Source: Spirosoma panaciterrae DSM 21099 (GTDB lineage Bacteria > Bacteroidota > Bacteroidia > Cytophagales > Spirosomataceae). From it: a DNA stretch of 64,000 bases. The first letter of the stretch is position 1. Each line of letters begins with the position of its first letter. A program made the position numbers and the translations under genes. Below, in pieces: positions 51,372 through 60,800 of this stretch. The stretch lies in the NCBI RefSeq assembly GCF_000374025.1, contig NZ_KB893176.1, positions 1-64,000 of the forward strand. The letters run 5' to 3'. The notes under the pieces are model-generated. The model searched no databases. It was not told the DNA's origin and worked only from the letters and a program-made list of their open reading frames with translations.

Positions 51372-53522
51372 TCATTTCGTTGAACCTGCGGTTGCCTTTC
51401 GGGCGATTTCCACATCACGAGCGACATCGGGCCGTAGCTTTTCCCAGTGGAAATACCGTTTGGTATCGACCAGTACCCGTTTCCCGTCGGCCGGATACGA
51501 ATAGGCGGCCAACGGCATATCGGCATAGATGGGCCGGGTGACCCGAACCACTTCGTCCCAATACCCCAGTGCCTTTTCCAAGTGATCGATGGCCTGCTGT
51601 TTGTTCGCTTCGCCACCAGCCTGCCGATAGGTTTCCAATGCCACACCCCCGCGCAGTTTTTCAGCGAAATACAATCCCAGATTGGCCCACGCCTGTATGT
51701 CAGCAACTTCCTGCCGAAAGGCTGTATTCTCACCGACGCGAATCGATTCGGTTAGTTTCAGGGCTTTGCGGCTGTCCTGTTCCAGCATCTGTGCCAATTC
51801 GGGCGGGGTGATTTTTCCGGCAGCGATAGCCGTTTTAGCCCCCATCGACTTTACGTACGATGCTACCGATACATACATGGTGTCGGCAGGGGATTGCGCA
51901 ATCTGACGGTCGATGGAAATGTACTCCATCACCCGTCGATTGATCGACATAAACGCTTCGCTGTAGAGCGAAAAGTCCCAGGTAAAATCGTACAGGGAGG
52001 CCAGATGCAGGGGCGTTTTGCCGACCAGTGCCGATGCTTCCAGTAACGAAGACGCCGAGGGGCCAAAGCGCCGGACAAACTCACGGCTGAACACCGTATC
52101 GGGCGTGTTCGGATTGTAGAGCAATCGTCCCCACAGCTTGTAGAACAGCCACTGTCGTTCAAAGGCATAGTGTTCGGCCTCGCCCGGCTCGCGTTTTGTG
52201 AAATAATCTTTAGCCGGAATGTAGCCTTCCGACCCCACAAAATACCCACCTACATACGATTGGCTGTTGGTAGCCAGATGCTTCCGAATAAAATCGGGCA
52301 CACCCCAGCGCAGGCAGAAAAAATCTTCATTACGAACCATCCAGGCAATTTTATATTTCGTCGGTTCGGGCGTAAAATACGTATCGTTCAGCTTGCCCCC
52401 GTGCACTTTTATGAGCCGGGGCGACGAGTGCCCATGCGACCAGTTGAACTTAATTTCGGCCCAGATTGGCCCATCCAGAAAGTCCAGCGCTTCCATCGCC
52501 TTGCGGGTCAGTAACTCCGTATCGACACTGGTTGACCCGCCCACGCGTGTGTTCGCTTCGAGCGGAACCCGGTGAATGAGTTTTGTTTTTCGGTTGGCCA
52601 GTCGGATGCCTTCCAGTATCGTTTCGCTAAACCAGTCCTGACGTTGCTGGGGCGTCATGCCACCCATAGCCTCGCCGTGCGTGAATCCTAATCCCGTCAG
52701 ATCAGGGTATTCTTCCAACACCTGCTGAACGGACTCGCGGGTGTAGCGTTTGATGATCGCGGAGGTATCGGCAGCACCAAAGTGGATACGCTCATCGGGG
52801 TTTTCGACCCCTACGTGATGGGCTTTGGCAAATTCAGGACTCACAAAAATGTTCCAGTTGACCAGATACGTATCGATACCCCGCTCTTTTGCCATCCGAA
52901 AAAGCCCCCGATAAAACGTCTGCCAGTCGGCCAGTTCGTTGTCGTTGAATGGGCAGGCTTCGGGGAAGTTGCGGGGCCGGATCATATACGGAAACGGATG
53001 CAGGTTCCAGAGAGTGAGCGCATTGAATCGGTTCTCGGCCATCATATCCAGAAACAGCTCCCAGAACCGTAAGTCGCGGCAGGTTTCCTGGTGGAGCGTC
53101 ATGGCGTAACCTTCCCGGTACGGGTCCCAGGGCAGGTTGAACTTAATGGCTCGAAACGGCAACGCAGGCTGTTCCTGACGGGGCGCTATCTGAGCGAGTG
53201 ATACCCCATTGCGCAGGTCTTCTACCAAAGCCAGACTCCCGTACATAAGCCCGTTTGCATCGCTGCCTTCAACCATCAACCGACTACCAGCGCGCCGGAT
53301 GGTGAACGCTTCTTTTACGGTTTGCTTCGGGTTTATGGACAGAACAACCTCGTAGGCAGCCGAGCCTTTTTTACCACTCAATCCCGATGCCGCCTTCTCG
53401 ATCTGATGAGCAGCATATACAGCCTGTGGAATGGTCTGGTCGTAGCGAACAGTCAGCTTCTGCGCCAGAAGAAATTGACTAATCCCGATAAGCAGGCTGG
53501 CAATAAGACCAATTCTTTTCAT
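51372..53522 (-). CDS. Putative glycoside hydrolase, alpha-glucuronidase-like (paralogue B)
   Basis: 716 residues from the Met at 53522 (MKRIGLIASLLIGISQFLLAQ); the longer frame to 53606 overlaps the previous gene and lacks a signal peptide. It is closely related along its length to paralogue A at 37266: MMAENRFNALTLWNLHPFPY, MIRPRNFPEACPFND, GFTHGEAMGGMTPQQR, VHGGKLNDTYFTPEPTKYK, RNEDFFCLRWGVPDF and YVGGYFVGSEGYIPAKDYFT all have near-identical counterparts. The conserved Glu of HGEAMGG is a candidate catalytic residue. It lies 17 bp after the Tat-exported paralogue. Its presence in both PULs ties the loci to similar substrates. Confidence 0.65.
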   Translation of the reverse strand: MKRIGLIASLLIGISQFLLAQKLTVRYDQTIPQAVYAAHQIEKAASGLSGKKGSAAYEVVLSINPKQTVKEAFTIRRAGSRLMVEGSDANGLMYGSLALVEDLRNGVSLAQIAPRQEQPALPFRAIKFNLPWDPYREGYAMTLHQETCRDLRFWELFLDMMAENRFNALTLWNLHPFPYMIRPRNFPEACPFNDNELADWQTFYRGLFRMAKERGIDTYLVNWNIFVSPEFAKAHHVGVENPDERIHFGAADTSAIIKRYTRESVQQVLEEYPDLTGLGFTHGEAMGGMTPQQRQDWFSETILEGIRLANRKTKLIHRVPLEANTRVGGSTSVDTELLTRKAMEALDFLDGPIWAEIKFNWSHGHSSPRLIKVHGGKLNDTYFTPEPTKYKIAWMVRNEDFFCLRWGVPDFIRKHLATNSQSYVGGYFVGSEGYIPAKDYFTKREPGEAEHYAFERQWLFYKLWGRLLYNPNTPDTVFSREFVRRFGPSASSLLEASALVGKTPLHLASLYDFTWDFSLYSEAFMSINRRVMEYISIDRQIAQSPADTMYVSVASYVKSMGAKTAIAAGKITPPELAQMLEQDSRKALKLTESIRVGENTAFRQEVADIQAWANLGLYFAEKLRGGVALETYRQAGGEANKQQAIDHLEKALGYWDEVVRVTRPIYADMPLAAYSYPADGKRVLVDTKRYFHWEKLRPDVARDVEIARKATAGSTK

Positions 53523-53539
53523 AACGAAACGATTTTCGA

Positions 53540-56269
53540 TCAGCCCTGACGAACGAGTAGATACGGCTGGCTGGTCAGATCGGTGTTGAAACCGGGATAT
53601 AGCCACGCACTGCCCGTTGGTTCTTTTCCTTCCATAAAGTACTGAATGGGGTAAGGCGACTGCGTGTAACTAGCCGGAATCGTGGCCTGATAGCCCTGAC
53701 CAACCCGCTGCATATCAACCGATTCGTACCGATCCGCCTGATTTACATGGCGATAAAACAAACGCATACTTGCCGGTTGCTTATCGACTGATAGTTGGAG
53801 CGCAATAGGCTGTCCGGCCGCAAACGATTGGGGCGGTGTGTGACGACAGGTAACTTTTGTACGTTGTGGTCGGCCCAATGCCTGCCGGATAGCCGCCTGC
53901 GCCCGATCGCCCGACGGGGTCTCATTTCCTCCGGCCTGCTCCAGTTTGGTAGCCATAGCGGCAATATCCTGATCCATCGCCGGAAGTCGGTCGAGCCAGT
54001 GCCCGCGTAAGAATGTCTGTTCACCAACAGGGATGTCGGACTTATAGACGTCTTTAGCCAGATTAGCCACCGTTGCCCACGAACTCCGGGCCGAACGGTA
54101 CGCTTTCAGCGACTGCTCCAGAGCCGCCCGGTCGCCGGTTTGCTCAAAAATGGCGTACAGTACTCCCGCCCGGAATTTACTGGCAAAGAACCGGCCCAGA
54201 CCCATCTGCATAGCCACGTCAATAGCCATCCGCCGAAACTCAACGCTTTTAGGATCAGATGCTTTTGCCTTCGCCTGGGTCAGGTGTCGGTCGGCGGTAG
54301 CGGCATAATCTTCCAGCCACTGGGCCGTTTCTATGGGCGTATATTTGCCACTGTGCTCCCCCTTTAGCAGTTCGGTGACGTATTGGTTAATCGACAAAAA
54401 AAGCTGTGGATCGAGCGGGCTCACATTGCCAAACACCTTGGGTGCCGGGGTGTCGTACAGGTGCTTATCGCTGCCGTTGATGGTCGGATCGACAATGGGC
54501 TGGTTGGTGTACATCTCGGGCCAGTAGGTATTGTTTCCGGCTGAGGTGCCATGCGCCGTGAGTACGATGGGTAAAATCCGGCTGGCATTGGCCAGTGCCT
54601 GTCCCACATCGCCCCCTGCGGCACCAAACGTTTTTTGAAGATACCGATTCCAGACGGCCGGGTTCGTGTCGGGATTGTACAACAAACGCCCAAACAGACG
54701 GAGGCTATACTGGTACTTTTCCCAATCCCAGCGTGGTTCCAGACTGGCATCGGCATAGCCACAACGCCCTCCGGCAAGGCCCGATCCCCGTCGACCTTTA
54801 AACGAAAGGGGTTCCATCAACTCGGCTCCGGCACTACCACTAAACCCAAACGCCCGGGCATGAGCCGCCTGCGTCGACGGGTCGCCCCAGAGCAGGAGCC
54901 GTTGGGTGCCGGGCCAGATGCGGTGTATGACCCGATACGGTCGATTTTCTTTCAGCAAATCGCCGTAGCCATAGCGCATAAAACTCCGCGAGCCTTCGCT
55001 CAGATTCATCAGGGTCGATGTTTTCTTTTTGGGGTCGGGCACCTCAAGGGCACGGATGTCGGTCTGGTGATAGGGCATTCCCAAATGTTCGGCCCAGTAT
55101 TTAGGCGAAATCACGATGGGCAATCCGGTACTTACAGCCGCATCGATCATCGCCTGATCCATCCCTTTCGAATGCATGTCGATCTCGACTGTACGACCAC
55201 AGGTAGCCACTCCGTTGAAGACCATCTGCCAGAACTTATAACTCCCTTCGTTGACCCCGCTTTCGCCGTGAATACGGAACGTCACCCCGCTAATGGCCGG
55301 GCAAGCCTGCAACAGCATCCGTACGGCATCCCGGCAATACACACCGTGATTTTCCGCCGTCAGTCCGGCAATGGTATAGTTCGGTTTAGGGCTGTTGATC
55401 CATTCGTAACCGTGCATCCATAAGCCTAGTTGAAATTGCATTCCCCGAGCCACAGTTTGTTCGCTGATGAATTTCAGCATGGCCAAATTCTGGTCCCGCT
55501 CGGCATCCGACAGTTCGGGTACGCGGACGTTATAGCCCGGCACCGATAGCAAAAACGGATATGCAAACAGGAAATAGGCATCGGTCACGTTGCGAAGAAA
55601 ATCGTAGCCGATGCCCATACTGAGGTTGAATCGGTTAAAACGCTGAGTCGCCAGCATGGTCAGGTAGTTGGGCCACATGGCGCGGTCGTTGTACCAGCCT
55701 TTATCTTCTACTTCACTGACAAACAGCCGATTCAGGCCTCGTATTGGATTGACGGGTTGCTCAATCAACACCTTTTGGCTGCGTAACGAAGCTAACGGCT
55801 GGGCCTCGAAGTTCACCCGGTCGGCCAGTTCCAGCGTTGCGTAGACCAGTCCGCGCACATCCTGCCCGCACGCCAGCACGACCGATTTCCCGGCCGACTG
55901 CCCAACCACAATCCCCAACGCTTCGGGGACGGCCGGTATACTCGCTCCGGCTGACTTAAGTACAGAACGAGCCACTGCCGCATCAGCCCCAGCCAGTACA
56001 ATGCACTGATTTCCGGCCGTTGCCTGTGGCAGTTGACTGCAACGCTGTACGGTGATGTTCCGGCTCTTAAGTGCCTGTTCCAGTTCATTAGCGGCCCATT
56101 GCACCGGAGCGGCTCCGGCCACCGGATCATCCGGGCTGACAACGATCGAAACGCCCGACGCCCATACGCCAACCTCTGGCCAGCCGCTGCTTAAGGTGGT
56201 TAGCCCCGCTATTTTCAAAAAGTGCCGCCGACTCAGTGGAGACATCGCTGGATTGGTTTCATGCTGCAT
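53540..56269 (-). CDS. Putative glycoside hydrolase, alpha-glucuronidase-like, Tat-exported (paralogue D)
   Basis: A 909-residue protein with a twin-arginine signal (PLSRRHFLKIAGL), unlike the Sec signals of its three paralogues. The N-domain (VVLACGQDVRGLVYATLELADR) is followed by the barrel-like part: LATQRFNRFNLSMGIGYDF, ARGMQFQLGLWMHGYEW, IAGLTAENHGVYCRDAV, GVTFRIHGESGVNEGSYKFW with the conserved Glu, DMHSKGMDQ, YWAEHLGMPYHQTD and RIWPGTQRLLLWGDPST. A helical domain and a C-terminal beta-sandwich (ASMRLFYRHVNQADRYES) end it, the same order as paralogue C. Tat export may mean it folds before export. It comes first of three glycosidases after susD, behind a hairpin. Confidence 0.65.
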   Translation of the reverse strand: MQHETNPAMSPLSRRHFLKIAGLTTLSSGWPEVGVWASGVSIVVSPDDPVAGAAPVQWAANELEQALKSRNITVQRCSQLPQATAGNQCIVLAGADAAVARSVLKSAGASIPAVPEALGIVVGQSAGKSVVLACGQDVRGLVYATLELADRVNFEAQPLASLRSQKVLIEQPVNPIRGLNRLFVSEVEDKGWYNDRAMWPNYLTMLATQRFNRFNLSMGIGYDFLRNVTDAYFLFAYPFLLSVPGYNVRVPELSDAERDQNLAMLKFISEQTVARGMQFQLGLWMHGYEWINSPKPNYTIAGLTAENHGVYCRDAVRMLLQACPAISGVTFRIHGESGVNEGSYKFWQMVFNGVATCGRTVEIDMHSKGMDQAMIDAAVSTGLPIVISPKYWAEHLGMPYHQTDIRALEVPDPKKKTSTLMNLSEGSRSFMRYGYGDLLKENRPYRVIHRIWPGTQRLLLWGDPSTQAAHARAFGFSGSAGAELMEPLSFKGRRGSGLAGGRCGYADASLEPRWDWEKYQYSLRLFGRLLYNPDTNPAVWNRYLQKTFGAAGGDVGQALANASRILPIVLTAHGTSAGNNTYWPEMYTNQPIVDPTINGSDKHLYDTPAPKVFGNVSPLDPQLFLSINQYVTELLKGEHSGKYTPIETAQWLEDYAATADRHLTQAKAKASDPKSVEFRRMAIDVAMQMGLGRFFASKFRAGVLYAIFEQTGDRAALEQSLKAYRSARSSWATVANLAKDVYKSDIPVGEQTFLRGHWLDRLPAMDQDIAAMATKLEQAGGNETPSGDRAQAAIRQALGRPQRTKVTCRHTPPQSFAAGQPIALQLSVDKQPASMRLFYRHVNQADRYESVDMQRVGQGYQATIPASYTQSPYPIQYFMEGKEPTGSAWLYPGFNTDLTSQPYLLVRQG

Positions 56270-56319
56270 ACCTCAAAGTATCCTATTCGTTGTGCATTTC
56301 TTCTGTATCTAATAGAACA

Positions 56320-56383
56320 CAGATTATTATGATCGTTATGATTCACACAGATCATGACAAATCATAACGATCATAACAATCTG
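56320..56383. repeat. 24-bp inverted repeat downstream of the third susD
   Basis: 56320-56343 (CAGATTATTATGATCGTTAT...) pairs with 56360-56383 with one mismatch. It begins 12 bp past the susD stop, before paralogue D. It is AT-rich and unrelated in sequence to the GTCATCCCGA family but holds the same position. Confidence 0.75.
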
Positions 56384-56394
56384 CGGTCTATCAC

Positions 56395-57864
56395 CTATTC
56401 ATACCCCGGATTCTGGGCAAAAACGGCGGGGTTACGAATAATTTCCAGCTCGGTCAAAGGCAAGGGGAATACTGTCATGTACGGCTTCATGCCGAAAGGT
56501 GCCATGATGGTTAAAGCCCGTCCGGTGCGGACCAGATCGAACCAGCGGTGGCCTTCCAGATACAGTTCCCGGCGACGCTCCAGGTAAATCTTTTCGCGGG
56601 CGTCGTCTTTGGTGAGGCCGGCATGGGCTGGCACACCCGCCCGCTGACGCACCTGGTTCAGATAGGTGAGTGCTTCGGTGGTTTTCCCATTTTCGTTCAT
56701 GGCTTCGGCCAGCATCAGCAACACATCGGCATAACGCACTACTTTCCAGTTGGCCGGACTGTCGTTATTGGCTTTCAAAGGGGCCATGTATTTCTTACTA
56801 AATGAGGTAACCCCCGTAGTCGACAAGGCAACAAACTTCCCGTCGGCACCGATAACCCCCGTAGCCACACTGACATCCTTCCGCAAATCGTTCGGCTCAT
56901 ACACGGCAAACATGGCGGCTGTTGGATTCCCTCCACTGGCAGCCGTAGCCCCAGGCAGAATACCATAAATGCGGGACAACTCATCGACCAATGCCTTACC
57001 ACCCGATTGAAATTCCAGGGTAAACGTATTGGTAAACGTACTGCCCAGCCCCAGCCCACCAGCCAGATACTCGATGTCGAAAATATACTCGCTGTGGTGT
57101 TCGTCTTTGGTGTAGTCCCACAGGTCGTTGTAGTTTTTAAGCAGCGCATAGCCCAGCGTGGTTACCTCCTTGAGTTTGTCTTCGGCTTTCACAAAATCTT
57201 TCCGGGTCAGGTACACCTTGCCTAGCAGCGCTTTAGCCGCCCCTCGGGTTGCCCGTCCCACGTCCGTTCCGGTGTATTTTACCGGCAGTTTGGTTTCGGC
57301 ATCCAGCAAGTCTTTGATAATAACCTCATCATAGATCTTATCTACTTTCTCCCGTCCGGTTTTGTAGGCGTCTTCAATCGTAACGGGCGTCGTCACCATC
57401 GGCACATCCCCGAAAATCCGAACCAGATTGAAATATGCCAGTGCCCGAAGAAACTTGGTTTCGCCAATATGCCGGTCCTTGTTGGTGACAAGCGCAGGGT
57501 CGGCCGTACCAATTTTCGCCAGAATCGCATTGGCGTTCGTGATCGCACTATAATACCCCCGCCAGCTAGCGAGCAGGATATTATCGCTGTAGTCGGTCAG
57601 AAAATTATCGACCCGGATCGATTCCAGACCATTGGCCAGATCGTGCTTGGTATCGTCGCCCCGCAGATCGCCAAATTGCCAGAAGTTCTGGTACGGCACC
57701 CGAAAGCCACTGTACACGCCCACCACCGCATCCTGAAAATCCTTGTCGGTCTTATACAGCACATCGACACTGACGGTGGATACCGGCGTTAGTTCAATAA
57801 AATTCTTATTGCAAGACGTCATCAGGAGGAATACCAGTCCTACTGTACAGGTTATACCTTTCAT
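56395..57864 (-). CDS. SusD/RagB-family lipoprotein (third pair)
   Basis: A 489-residue lipoprotein (MKGITCTVGLVFLLMTSC, acyl Cys18). It has the family blocks VDVLYKTDKDFQDAVVGVYS, FLRALAYFNLVRIFGDVPM, ATRGAAKALLGKVYLTRKDF, YADVLLMLAEAMNENGKTTE and ERRRELYLEGHRWFDLVRTG. It is a paralogue of the SusD at 32020, pointing to a duplicated uptake system. It is encoded 28 bp after its susC. It is surface glycan-binding; its ligand probably resembles that of the 32020 protein. Confidence 0.95.
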   Translation of the reverse strand: MKGITCTVGLVFLLMTSCNKNFIELTPVSTVSVDVLYKTDKDFQDAVVGVYSGFRVPYQNFWQFGDLRGDDTKHDLANGLESIRVDNFLTDYSDNILLASWRGYYSAITNANAILAKIGTADPALVTNKDRHIGETKFLRALAYFNLVRIFGDVPMVTTPVTIEDAYKTGREKVDKIYDEVIIKDLLDAETKLPVKYTGTDVGRATRGAAKALLGKVYLTRKDFVKAEDKLKEVTTLGYALLKNYNDLWDYTKDEHHSEYIFDIEYLAGGLGLGSTFTNTFTLEFQSGGKALVDELSRIYGILPGATAASGGNPTAAMFAVYEPNDLRKDVSVATGVIGADGKFVALSTTGVTSFSKKYMAPLKANNDSPANWKVVRYADVLLMLAEAMNENGKTTEALTYLNQVRQRAGVPAHAGLTKDDAREKIYLERRRELYLEGHRWFDLVRTGRALTIMAPFGMKPYMTVFPLPLTELEIIRNPAVFAQNPGYE

Positions 57865-57892
57865 AGTCTTTATCGGTTAATGTCGAAACGGG

Positions 57893-60800
57893 TTAGAAAC
57901 CAAAACTTACGCCAAGGATCAGGCTTTTGGGCAGCGGATAGTCGTTCATGTCCATCCCCGGTGTGAGGGGGTTGTCGCCATTGCTAACGTCCGGGTTGAA
58001 GCCCTGATTTTTCGTAAAAATGAACGGGTTATTGGCATTTACATAAATGCGGAGCGACCCCAGTTTCGCCCGCTGTACCAGCTTGTCGGGCACGGTATAA
58101 TTGAGCGATATGTTGTTGATACGCAAATAAGTACCCGTGTCGAGCCAGCGCTGGCTGTATTCGCCACGCACGTTTCCGGTGGGCGCATCGTTCGGGCGCG
58201 GGGTATTTCCATCACCGGGGTCCTGCTCCGATTTCCAGTAGTTGTTCTGCGAGGCAGCGTTGCGGAACCGGGAGCGGGTGGCAAACGTGGACCGTCGGGC
58301 AATGCTGAGTAGCTGGTTGCCAACAACCCCTTGCAGACTAACGCTCAGGCTCAGGTTCTTGTACGAAAAACGGTTCGTCATGCCATAATAAAAGTCCGGG
58401 TAGGGCGAGCCCATAATGGTTTTATCGAAGCTATTGATGACCCCGTCGGGCTTGCCGTTGGCGCCACTCACATCCACAAACCGCAGGTCGCCGGGTCGGG
58501 AGCGGGAAGCCGTTCCGGGACTGAAAACCGGACCACGATCCACTTCGGCCTGATTTTTAAACACCCCGTCGGTGAGCCAGCCATAGAACATGCCGATGGG
58601 TTGCCCGATCATGGTAATGTTTCCGCCCGAAATGATCGGATCGCCGGTTGGTCCCAGCCGTACCACTTCGTTTTTGAAGGTCGAAATGTTGAAATCGGTA
58701 GTCCATTTGATTCGGCTGGTGGTATTGACCGTTCCAATCGAAAACTCCCAACCCGTATTTTTCACCTCACCAATGTTTTTGAGTGCCGTACTGAAACCTG
58801 TAATGCCCGGTGTATTCACATTGAGCAATAAGTTGGTATTCCGCGAAATGAAATAGTCGATATTGAACCGAATCCGGTTATTGAAAAAAGCCGCATCGAC
58901 ACCGGCATTCAACTGTTCCTGCGTTTCCCAGGTCAACAAGGGGTTCGACAGTCGACCAGGGATAAAACCCGCAATCGGGGTTTCGCCAAAGGGGTACTTC
59001 TGATAGCTGATGGTGGCAAACTGTTCGAAGTTACCGATGTTGTTGTTCCCGGTTTTGCCGTAGCTCGCCCGTAATTTCAACTCCGAAACCGACCGCATAT
59101 CGCGCAGGAACGGTTCGTCCGACAATCGCCAGGCCAGGGCCGCTGATGGAAAAACCCCGTATTTATTATCGCTCCCAAAACGCGACGAGCCATCGGTACG
59201 AATGGAAGCGGTGACGTAGTATTTGCTGTTGTAGTTGTAATTGACCCGCGCCAGATACGAGATCAGCGACCATTGGTACTGTTCGGAGGAGCCGTTGGTA
59301 ATAATGCCACTGACCGCACTCAGGGTAGGTACGAGGTTGTTCGGGTACTTATTACTCGTTAACGTGTTCGATTCGCCCGTTTCCTGCTGGGCCGTGAAAC
59401 CCGCTAAGCCTACCAGATTGTGCTTGCCGAAGCTTTTGGTATAGTTTAGCGTATACTCGGTCAGCCAGTTGTAGGTAGCCACGGCATTGTCGGTACCGGA
59501 AGCCGGTTCGTTGAAAAGAGAGGGCAATTGGGGCACAAACCGTGAGCCTTTACTACTCAGCAGCGTGGCCCCGATCAACACATTGAACCGCAGATCGTCG
59601 GTGAGTTTGTACTCGGCGTTGATGTTACCCAGTACGCCAATCCGCCGTTGGCGGTCCTTAACTTCGCGGGCCAGAGCCGCCGGGTTGTTGAAATTTCCCA
59701 CTGCTTCGAGACCATTATACCAGAAGTAATCGCCATTCTGATCGTAGATCGGATAAAATGGGTTGACCGACGTAGCCGCGCCCATCACACTGAAATCGCC
59801 CGCGCCTACCGTTACCCCGCTTGAGTTGACATTCCCTTTGTCGATGAACGACGGGTTGAAATTCACCTTCAGCGCCAGTCGATTCGAGAGTTTCGCATCC
59901 AGATTGATCCGCAGCGAGTAGCGTTTGAAATTGCTGTTGATGATCAACCCATCCTGATTGAAATATTCCCCACTGACCGCGTATTTGATGGCATCGGTTC
60001 CGCCCGTGGCCGAAAGCTGGTACTGCTGCTGGGGTGCCACGCGCAGCACCTCGTCCAGCGGTTCAACGTCGGTGGTATTGCGACCCTCCAGCACATCCAC
60101 GATTAACTGCGGCATTTTAAAATTCCAACTGGTGGCAGGTCCGGTTACGTTGAAGCCACCGTCAATATTCCGGTTTTTGACCCCATCATAAAAGTACTGG
60201 GCCTGTTCGCGGGCGGTCATAAACTTGGGTAGTTTCGACACTTTTTGCAGCCCGTAATACGCATCGAACGTAACATTGGCCTTGCCGGATTTCCCCCGTT
60301 TGGTATTGATGATAATCACCCCGTTGGAGCCGCGTGACCCGTAAATAGCTGTGGCTGAAGCGTCTTTCAGAATATCCAGACTTTCGATGTCGTTGGGATT
60401 CAGGGTCTCAATGGTCTGGGTTGGAAATCCGTCCACCACATAGAGCGGTCCGGCTCCGGCCGAAATACTGCCAATCCCCCGAATTCGGATCTGGGGTGCT
60501 GCGCCGGGCTCCCCGCTGACAGGCTTTACCTGTACCCCGGCTACTTTACCCAGCAGCGCCTGGTCGATCCGTGTCACCGACATTTCCTGGATTTCCTTGC
60601 TTTCGATGGTACCCACAGCCCCCGTCAAATCTTTGCGTCGCTGGGTACCATACCCGACGACGACCACCTCATCCAGCGCTTTGGTATCGGCCTGTAAGGT
60701 TACGTTCACGGTGGTCATGTTGCCAAGCGAGACTTCCTGCGCCTGATAGCCCAGAAACGAAAAGATCAATACCGGGTTACCGTCGGGCACCTGAAGGGTA

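Noticed and set aside
54635..55423. 262-codon plus-strand frame opposite the Tat-exported hydrolase
   Set aside because: There is no signal, domain or operon context, and the minus strand shows conserved hydrolase motifs.
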